Assembly: GCA_034696485.1 (NCBI GenBank)
Contig: JAQIWT010001241.1
Location: 1-11,731 of the forward strand
Source: Isohypsibius dastychi
Taxonomy: Eukaryota > Tardigrada > Eutardigrada > Parachela > Isohypsibiidae
DNA: 11,731 nucleotides
Direction: 5' to 3'
Part shown: piece after piece, positions 9,601-11,731 of the stretch
Position numbering within the stretch: position 1 is the stretch's first letter
Layout: the number at the start of each line of letters is the position of its first letter
Notes under the pieces: model-generated
What the model was told of the DNA's origin: nothing
Database searches by the model: none
What the model saw: only the letters and a program-made list of their open reading frames with translations
Translations under genes and position numbers: made by a program

Positions 9601-10513
9601 TAACTTGCATATAATAGATAACCACTCGATTCTTCATATCACGTTCGTTTCAATTATGGTCGCACGTCTCGCAAAGCAGACTTCTGTTTAGTTTGATTTA
9701 TGTTTTAAAATCCTCCAATTTTCTTTTGATTCAGTAATTTTTGTTCAACAAAATAATCAGCGATAGTTTTTTTACATTTTGAGAATAAATTTTTTGTCGG
9801 AGTTATTAAAGGAAATTGAAATATCATTTTGGCACATTTGCTGATTACAATCCTGTTGTATCACGAAAATGACCTAAATTTCTGAAAGAATAAGATGGAC
9901 ATTGCTGCTAATTCAGGACATTCGCGTGACCCATCCCAGCATTCACATCCGGTTGGTTCCTTTTGAAAATGTGGTGCTGACCCACTCAGGTAGAATCCCA
10001 GCTGTGACACTGTCCATTTCTCTTTCAGCTTCATCATTTTATCAATCAGCACGGAAGCATCCGTTGACATTTTCCACGATGCACCAAGAAGCCCAGCGTT
10101 CCACCAGCAGCGCCAACGGAAGCATTTCACCCCGCTACGTGACTCTCCCTCGTCGGCTGTCTGTTCGAAGCAACAATCCCAAAAGCGATCCTATTCAGCA
10201 TTCCAGTCCATTTTTTGCCACCCGTCAACAATCCCCCAATGTTATGGTCGTGACGCCATTGAACCAAACAACCCGTGATTACATCGAAAGCCTCCAAGTC
10301 CCGTTTCCGGAACGTCCTTCCGGTTCAGTTGATTCGGGCGCAGACACGAATGTCACTTCGGACAGTCCGTTTTCGAGTTCGCTGAACATGTCCTGCAAAT
10401 CGTTCGGGATGGGGCTGGAATATGACGACTTTCTGGCTAGCAGCACTTCATCGCCAATTAAACCCGTGTCCGGAACGATATGTCAAGTCACGGAGTATCA
10501 ATCGTTTTGCTGA
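497..10513 (+). CDS. non-clustered-type protocadherin, six EC repeats, complete, nine exons
   Basis: Join of 497-603, 936-1498, 2723-3451, 3805-4065, 4125-4526, 5013-5314, 8640-8738, 9085-9190 and 10029-10513: 3054 nt, 1017 aa. A signal peptide (about 1-16) is followed by EC1 with a protocadherin-type N-terminus (VYPVVEEQPDGTFVADVR), then EC2-EC6 bounded by DINDN (116-120), DANDN (226-230), DLNDF (334-338), DVNDS (443-447) and DENDN (549-553). DxD motifs lie at about 149-154, 259-264, 372-377, 476-481 and 582-587, and LDRE motifs at 192, 300 and 513. One membrane span (about 673-697) ends in CYRNKSK. The cytoplasmic tail has no beta-catenin-binding domain, so this is not a classical cadherin. 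Family role: calcium-dependent homophilic adhesion and recognition at the cell surface. Sequons are at N42, N66, N597, N604 and N650. All splice sites are GT-AG. The exon model is read by eye. The ectodomain is secure; exons 7-9 are less so. Confidence 0.88.
604..935 (+). other. intron 1 (332 nt)
   Basis: A phase-2 GT-AG intron, AT-rich and T-rich. Much of it is explained by a tandem duplication described separately, so two acceptor-like TTTCAG|CGAGCAACT sites exist (ending at 798 and 935). Only the second leads into open reading frame. Confidence 0.85.
685..960 (+). repeat. tandem duplication of the intron 1 3' end plus the exon 2 edge (two copies)
   Basis: Copy 1 (about 685-822) and copy 2 (about 823-960) align along their length. 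Landmarks are TTCTAGA.TTTATTTT (from about 692 and 835), TCTAAT.ATT, TTGTATATTTGC and TTTCAGCGAGCAACT. The acceptors end at 798 and 935, 137 bp apart. Beyond the acceptor, copy 1 reads CGAGCAACTTCCTTAA, giving R-E-Q-L-P then a stop, while copy 2 is the true exon 2 start. The copies are clearly diverged, so the event is not recent. Confidence 0.85.
936..1498 (+). CDS. exon 2: rest of EC1 and most of EC2 (residues 36-224)
   Basis: The acceptor is TTTCAG|CGAGC and the donor AAG|GTGAG, phase 1. EC1 carries LDRES followed by two cysteines (84 and 91, C-x6-C), echoing the conserved cysteine pair of protocadherin EC1, and ends at DINDNAPNF. EC2 has NDADLG and LDREAKD and continues into exon 3. Sequons are at N42 and N66. 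The first roughly 25 nt of the exon have a diverged copy 137 bp upstream in intron 1. Confidence 0.9.
1499..2722 (+). other. intron 2 (1224 nt)
   Basis: A phase-1 GT-AG intron lying just before the EC2/EC3 calcium-binding linker. I find no RNA gene or convincing nested ORF. A short open frame at 2406-2633 is explained in part by a decayed copy of the exon 3 edge (see the repeat at 2396-2450). The rest is unremarkable AT-rich sequence. Confidence 0.75.
2396..2450 (+). repeat. decayed copy of the exon 3 acceptor and edge
   Basis: ATGGACGCTAA at 2421-2431 is identical to exon 3 positions 2725-2735, 304 bp downstream. Flanks also align loosely. GACGTAATATTT...CCTTGGGAATTGTTC resembles GATGTGCTAATTT...TCTTGATTTTTTC before exon 3. 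GACAGACTCAGTTATTCC resembles GACAATGCCCCAGTATTTTCC within it. The acceptor AG is lost in this copy. A possible further remnant, GCTAACGAAATG at 2568-2579, resembles exon 3 GCTAACGACAATG. Confidence 0.5.
2723..3451 (+). CDS. exon 3: end of EC2, EC3, EC4, start of EC5 (residues 224-467)
   Basis: The acceptor TTTTTTCAG|TG adds to the phase-1 G to give V-M-DANDNAPVF, restoring the EC2/EC3 linker exactly. EC3 has TDADLG and LDRE. EC4 opens with IDISYF then EDAPVGT and KDADAG, a pattern seen in protocadherin EC4. EC5 begins TYIVKIKENSPLG. Linkers DLNDF and DVNDS both lack the last Asn of the DxNDN motif. The donor is TTG|GTATGT, phase 1. The length (729 nt) is divisible by three, so skipping would keep frame. 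Confidence 0.93.
3452..3804 (+). other. intron 3 (353 nt)
   Basis: A phase-1 GT-AG intron splitting EC5 right after its ENSPLG motif. Most of its length is two diverged tandem copies of an approximately 145-bp unit. Read-through from exon 3 stops after 22 codons. Confidence 0.85.
3535..3815 (+). repeat. tandem duplication of the intron 3 3' end (two copies)
   Basis: Copy A (about 3535-3672) and copy B (about 3682-3815) share AAATAAAA (3541 and 3689), GAGCCAATATTTGTTTTTACA against GTGCCGAAGTTTGTTGTACA, and TTTCCGCATATTT.YGTCCGTT (about 3612 and 3754). They also share an acceptor-like TTTCTAGGAAAT against the real TTTTCAGGAATGG (AG at 3658-3659 and 3803-3804). Landmark offsets run from 142 to 148 bp. 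Copy B ends at the functional acceptor and the first bases of exon 4. Confidence 0.75.
3805..4065 (+). CDS. exon 4: main part of EC5 (residues 467-554)
   Basis: The acceptor is TTTTCAG|GAATGG and the phase-1 G makes Gly-Met. EC5 continues with KVTDKDSAPENQIVQY, LDRE and the closing DENDN. The donor AATA|GTGAG leaves a phase-1 A, and exon 5 completes Thr so the linker reads DENDN-T-P-I-F. The exon is 261 nt, divisible by three. Reading through the donor would add SEKLHF and a stop. Confidence 0.92.
4125..4526 (+). CDS. exon 5: EC6 and first half of the membrane span (residues 554-688)
   Basis: It follows a 59-nt intron with acceptor TTTTTCAG. EC6 (about 558-652) shows HATDADLANNG but lacks an LDRE motif, as is common in membrane-proximal repeats. 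Sequons are at N597, N604 and N650. The hydrophobic segment from about residue 673 (LPIIIALIAVSLLLL) is cut by the donor G|GTAAGT at phase 1 and completed by exon 6. Confidence 0.92.
4527..5012 (+). other. intron 5 (486 nt), open in frame for 83 codons
   Basis: A very AT-rich GT-AG intron splitting the membrane span. Its 5' half is open in the exon 5 frame up to TAG at 4778-4780. It would encode a basic KSRRRFSNSNKKTRK segment and then a second strongly hydrophobic stretch if retained. The stretch 4618-4690 has four near-repeats of CTTATTT. I prefer the spliced model because exon 6 completes the membrane span with a typical protocadherin juxtamembrane sequence. Confidence 0.75.
5013..5314 (+). 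CDS. exon 6: second half of membrane span and juxtamembrane tail (residues 688-788)
   Basis: The acceptor is a T-run followed by GTGAAG (AAG rather than CAG). It joins the hydrophobic core to GVAVASVICYRNKSK and then NIYNVRAE, a juxtamembrane pattern typical of protocadherins. The rest is hydrophilic and Ser-rich (SSSTKSSRCSSASANTN), with an acidic/Ser stretch GSETDSCHRDSVDE. The donor is AAC|GTAAGT, phase 0. Another frame, open through 4896-5129, reads RLRRSFVTG; it is rejected because it breaks the membrane span. Confidence 0.85.
5543..5674. repeat. imperfect inverted repeat / long hairpin in intron 6
   Basis: The inner arm TCAACACG (5571-5578) pairs with CGTGTTGA (5617-5624), and CCGG (5560-5563) with CCGG (5629-5632) across a T-rich/A-rich stretch. 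The outer arm AATGCCGGTCTTTCATT (about 5543-5559) pairs imperfectly with AATGAAAAAGCCATT (5660-5674). The right side has about 27 extra unpaired bases. The loop contains a smaller CGACACC/GGTCG hairpin. It could be a decayed MITE or an RNA structure; neither is proven. Confidence 0.45.
6386..6505. repeat. GC-rich pair of hairpins in intron 6
   Basis: CCCGCC (6386-6391) can pair with GGCGGG (6425-6430). Separately, GGGAGC (6476-6481) pairs with GCTCCC (6489-6494) around a 7-nt loop, extended by GGGG (6466-6469) with CCCC (6498-6501). The local base composition is much more GC-rich than the rest of the intron. No tRNA or known RNA family is recognised, and no open frame with exon-like features spans it. 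Confidence 0.4.
8030..8098. repeat. purine/pyrimidine inverted repeat in intron 6
   Basis: GCGGAAGAGGGAGGAAG (8030-8046) is roughly complementary to CTTCCTCTTTTCGC (8084-8097), with a spacer of about 37 nt. In RNA this gives an imperfect stem of about 14 bp. Its purine bias makes chance pairing with a pyrimidine tract easier, so the weight is low. Confidence 0.35.
8623..8645 (+). repeat. 15-bp tandem duplication of the exon 7 acceptor
   Basis: AGGATTAT occurs at 8623-8630 and again at 8638-8645, separated by ATTTTTC, so the sequence reads ACAG|GATTATATTTTTCAG|GATTAT. Both sites are AG acceptors exactly 15 nt apart in the same frame. Use of the upstream site would insert Asp-Tyr-Ile-Phe-Gln before Asp789. 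The upstream site has the weaker pyrimidine tract. Confidence 0.7.
8640..8738 (+). CDS. exon 7: cytoplasmic tail (residues 789-821)
   Basis: The acceptor ATTTTTCAG|GATTAT and donor CAA|GTGAGT bound 33 codons in phase 0 at both ends, reading DYGKVINGPIIYDVVNEE then SAVPSTPGKSVQTFQ. A second acceptor-like ACAG|GATTAT lies 15 nt upstream in frame. No family motif is recognised. The support is two strong splice sites, an open frame and correct phase after a 3.3-kb intron. Confidence 0.72.
8739..9084 (+). other. intron 7 (346 nt)
   Basis: A phase-0 GT-AG intron between exons 7 and 8. I see no RNA gene. Its 3' end carries GCGTATCTGACGCTTTGTT (from 9053), which resembles CGCATATATGACGCTTTTGTT near 9353 in intron 8, about 300 bp away on the other side of exon 8. 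Confidence 0.7.
9085..9190 (+). CDS. exon 8: cytoplasmic tail (residues 822-857)
   Basis: The acceptor CTTACAG|TTGG and donor AGAG|GTAAAT, phase 1, bound an open segment LANQLQKTLDDGG followed by an acidic run SEEDDDGG and KAQRSVIR. The acidic run is coded by a GA-rich stretch. The phase fits exon 9 exactly (R-A-S-S-F). A pyrimidine-rich tract starts about 37 nt downstream. No known domain is present. Confidence 0.7.
9228..9271 (+). promoter_or_regulatory. pyrimidine-rich tract just downstream of exon 8
   Basis: About 40 of 44 bases are C or T (for example TCTTCCTCCTCTACTCTTTC), beginning 37 nt after the exon 8 donor. Such UCUU/CUCU-rich tracts are bound by polypyrimidine-tract-binding splicing regulators in animals. 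Here the role is inferred from composition and position only. The tract is not followed by an AG-exon boundary, so it is not an ordinary acceptor tract. Confidence 0.4.
9916..10028 (+). other. possible alternative 5' extension of exon 9
   Basis: TAATTCAG|GAC at 9908-9918 is an acceptor-like site. From it, 113 nt run without a stop in the exon 9 frame, reading DIRVTHPSIHIRLVPFENVV and on. Entry at this acceptor needs phase 0, which exon 7 (or exon 6) supplies but exon 8 (phase 1) does not. Exon 8 joined here would read GHSRDPSQHSHPVGSF and stop. So the extension is compatible with skipping exon 8, not including it. Confidence 0.4.
10029..10513 (+). CDS. exon 9: C-terminal cytoplasmic tail and stop (residues 857-1017)
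   Basis: A strong pyrimidine-rich acceptor (CTCTTTCAG) and phase-1 joining give ASSFYQSARKHPLTFSTMHQ. The tail is rich in Ser, Pro and Thr. It contains SPRYVTLPRRLSVRS (RRLS at 898-901 fits a basophilic-kinase site, by motif only) and an acidic/aromatic LEYDDF (986-991). It ends TEYQSFC, stop TGA at 10511-10513. A C-terminal S-F-C could be a weak PDZ ligand; this is speculative. The exon is clearly more GC-rich than its flanks. Confidence 0.82.
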
Positions 10514-10814
10514 ATAATTCTGTGTGGACCAATGTTTTTTTAATTGTTGGGAAAGTGTTGGTTTTTTTGGTTTTTTTATTGGTTGTGTAGATGTCAGTTT
10601 GGCGACGTGAATGATCTCTAGTCTTCAGTTTTTCTTTTTTCTCTCTCAAGTTTTATGCTCGAGATAGTTTGGGGTAATCTCATGAGATTTTACTGGATTT
10701 TATTCGTCTGGCAGACTTTATGGGCCATGTCCTATCGAGTGCACAAAAGCGTGTAAAAAGTTTAAGGAGCCGTAAACATTGTGCCAAGATTGTTGCGGTT
10801 TGATGATTGGGGTG

Positions 10815-10820
10815 AATAAA
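10815..10820 (+). terminator. candidate poly(A) signal AATAAA of the protocadherin gene
   Basis: A canonical AATAAA hexamer 302 nt after the stop codon, followed by T-rich sequence (GATTTTTTAC). It is the only canonical hexamer on this strand between the stop and the neighbouring coding region. Cleavage should fall 10-30 nt downstream. Confidence 0.55.
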
Positions 10821-10973
10821 GATTTTTTACTCTCGAGATTTCAAGTCCTGCCAACTCAGATGCTCAAACCCATGACCCGAACTTTCAAAATTATGGAAAT
10901 TAACAGCTTGGTTGAACACCACGTTTCTTCTACAACAAATGACCACAGTAAAATTCCCGATAAATACCGAAAC

Positions 10974-10979
10974 TTTATT
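10974..10979 (-). terminator. candidate poly(A) signal AATAAA of the calponin-like gene
   Basis: TTTATT on the + strand reads AATAAA on the - strand, 175 nt past the stop at 11154. If used with the + strand signal at 10815-10820, the two mRNAs would end with only about 100-150 bp between them. Other TTTATT sites at 10575-10580 and about 10697 would make the transcripts overlap. Confidence 0.5.
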
Positions 10980-11153
10980 CTACATTCACCAAAATTATTT
11001 AAAATACACCAACCGTACAATCGCAAAAAAACAGTGAGAGATATTTTGAACCTTCTAAATTCAAGACGAATGCTGCATACAGTACCATCCAGTAAAAACA
11101 TCGAAAAAGATGGATGGTTTCCGATTCGCGCCTTTCCTCCTGCTCAAGTTTCT

Positions 11154-11260
11154 TCACCACTGACGCGTACTGGTATGGGTTGTATGCTGTTGAGTGCTGT
11201 GATGTTGCTGCGTTGTCGAAATGTGTTGTTGCTGCATAGTAATATGTTGCTGCGAAGTTC
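11154..11260 (-). CDS. calponin-like gene, last exon with Gln/His/Thr-rich tail
   Basis: The acceptor TTTATTTCAG|GAAC, read in phase 1, gives GTSQQHITMQQQHISTTQQ and more of the same composition, then R-Q-W and TGA (complement of 11154-11156). The tail is built on repeated CAGCAACA-type units, so polyglutamine-like slippage probably shaped it. Another frame (NFAATYYYAATTHFD) is longer but breaks the phase from the previous exon. Confidence 0.68.
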
Positions 11261-11731
11261 CTGAAATAAAACAAAAAGGTCAACTTGGTTCAGTTTTCAA
11301 ATAATATAAGTTTACCAAAGTTGTAGAATGTTTTAAAAAACGCAGATTTATTTGAAGAAATTATGATAAATACCTCTGGTATGGTTAGAGCTGGCACTTC
11401 CGTTACTGGTATTTGACATCTGGGTTGTCAAGTGTCGAGCAGTTTCTTCGGCTATTTTTGGTCCGTAAGCTGGCAGATCCGGTCTATCCCGCTGCAACTG
11501 CAATCAAATAAAATGCTATTTATTTCTGTTGAATCAACATAGACGGTAAGGTCGATGTAACCTACAATCAGACCCAGTTGACTCAAGCAGTTGTAAACCG
11601 AACCTGTGTAGAAACAATCGTTGGTTAATAAGATGAATTTAAATTAGCTTGAAATCGGTTACCGATATCTCGTTTCTCCCATAGATCAACAGACTGGAAC
11701 AGGTCCTTATGATTAACTCCGATTTGTCGGC
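11154..11731 (-). CDS. calponin-homology protein (transgelin/calponin-like), C-terminal part; 5' end outside the window
   Basis: Complement of the join 11154-11260, 11374-11497, 11566-11603, 11663-11731. The visible 111 aa begin RQIGVNHKDLFQSVDLWEKR. This fits the signature near the end of the type-3 calponin-homology domain (GV...FQTVDLxExxD), followed by SVYNCLSQLG and then RPDLPAYGPKIAEE, which resembles the post-CH linker (GPKxAE) of transgelins and muscle protein 20. These proteins bind actin filaments in muscle and other cells. In place of the calponin-like repeat often found here, the tail is Ser/Asn- then Gln/His/Thr-rich, ending HTTHTSTRQW and TGA. All introns are short (59, 68, 113 nt) with GT-AG ends. 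Family assignment is from memory of the motif; no start codon is in view. Confidence 0.72.
11374..11497 (-). CDS. calponin-like gene, linker exon
   Basis: The acceptor is GATTGCAG|TTGCAG|CGG, two AGs six bases apart, so Leu-Gln may be included or omitted. The exon reads LQRDRPDLPAYGPKIAEE and then a Ser/Asn-rich stretch ending SSNHTR. The donor is AGAG|GTATTT, phase 1. Reading through the donor would meet a stop about 10 codons on. Confidence 0.7.
11566..11603 (-). CDS. calponin-like gene, 38-nt microexon
   Basis: The acceptor TTTCTACACAG|GTTCGG and donor ATT|GTAGGT bound G-SVYNCLSQLGLI, matching the last helix of a CH domain. It enters in phase 1 and leaves in phase 0. Flanking introns are 59 and 68 nt. 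The donor choice is the least certain point of the gene model. Confidence 0.65.
11663..11731 (-). CDS. calponin-like gene, first visible exon (partial, end of CH domain)
   Basis: The first two bases at the window edge finish a split codon, then come 22 codons from 11729: RQIGVNHKDLFQSVDLWEKR and DI. The donor is ATCG|GTAACC, phase 1. The window edge truncates it; the bulk of the CH domain lies beyond 11731. Confidence 0.75.

Larger units (their letters stand above)
9191..10028 (+). other. intron 8 (838 nt)
   Basis: A phase-1 GT-AG intron. It begins with a pyrimidine-rich tract (9228-9271), continues with very AT-rich sequence holding an exact 12-mer TTGCGTTGTTAT at 9421-9432 and 9569-9580 (148 bp apart), and ends in a GC-richer segment (9916-10028) that stays open in the exon 9 frame. 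No separate gene is seen. Confidence 0.7.
10514..11153. other. region between the two convergent stop codons (both 3' UTRs)
   Basis: It holds the 3' UTRs of the + strand protocadherin and the - strand calponin-like gene. The first 70 bases are T-rich (runs near 10537 and 10561-10578). An open + strand frame at 10779-11264 overlaps the last coding exon of the - strand gene in antisense and has no recognisable domain, so it is not called. Confidence 0.7.

Noticed and set aside
9908-9989. Cassette exon 9916-9989 ending at CAG|GTAGAA
   Set aside because: It would leave a 38-nt intron and a phase that does not fit exon 9 from either exon 7 or exon 8.
10779-11264. 161-codon + strand open frame between the genes
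   Set aside because: It overlaps the last exon of the - strand calponin-like gene in antisense and its composition reflects that gene's CAG-rich repeats; no domain is visible.
10999-11283. 94-codon - strand frame (NFAATYYYAATTHFD...)
   Set aside because: It reads through the acceptor at 11261 in a frame that does not match the phase-1 end of the preceding exon; the phase-correct frame gives the Gln/His/Thr-rich tail.
1-11731. CRISPR array, transposase, integrase or other mobile-element coding sequence
   Set aside because: None found; the repeats present are two-copy diverged tandem duplications inside introns, without open frames or terminal features of a complete element.

Overview
This is eukaryotic, animal DNA. 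It holds one complete nine-exon gene for a six-repeat protocadherin on the + strand (497-10513) and the 3' end of a calponin-homology (transgelin/calponin-like) gene on the - strand (11731 down to 11154). The two genes converge tail to tail across about 640 bp between stop codons. Cadherins, GT-AG introns, AT-rich introns, very short introns (59 nt twice) and TTTCAG-type 3' splice sites suggest an invertebrate, probably an ecdysozoan such as a nematode. Protocadherins are reported absent from Caenorhabditis and Drosophila, so a basal nematode or another ecdysozoan is my best guess. I cannot assign a species.

Layout. 1-496 is 5' flank or UTR, ending in a splice-acceptor-like sequence 12 nt before the ATG. 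Exons of the + gene are 497-603, 936-1498, 2723-3451, 3805-4065, 4125-4526, 5013-5314, 8640-8738, 9085-9190 and 10029-10513. They sum to 3054 nt, every junction keeps frame, and they predict 1017 aa. In order the protein has a signal peptide, EC1-EC6 (about 17-652), one membrane span (about 673-697) and a cytoplasmic tail of about 320 aa that is Ser-rich and mostly disordered-looking. The largest intron (5315-8639) holds no recognisable gene. The - strand gene has four visible coding exons (11663-11731, 11566-11603, 11374-11497, 11154-11260) encoding the end of a calponin-homology domain and a Gln/His/Thr-rich tail.

Function. The protocadherin should be a calcium-dependent homophilic adhesion and recognition receptor. 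The neighbour should be an actin-associated protein. Nothing in the sequence links them beyond adjacency.

Most unusual signal. Several introns carry a diverged duplicate of their own 3' end, and in some of the following exon edge. Introns 1 and 3 have tandem units of about 137-148 bp, intron 2 has a decayed copy 304 bp upstream, and intron 6 has an exact 15-bp acceptor duplication that would add five codons in frame. The tail region (exons 7-9) also shows a frame-consistent alternative splice route. No mobile element, CRISPR array, rRNA or tRNA was seen.
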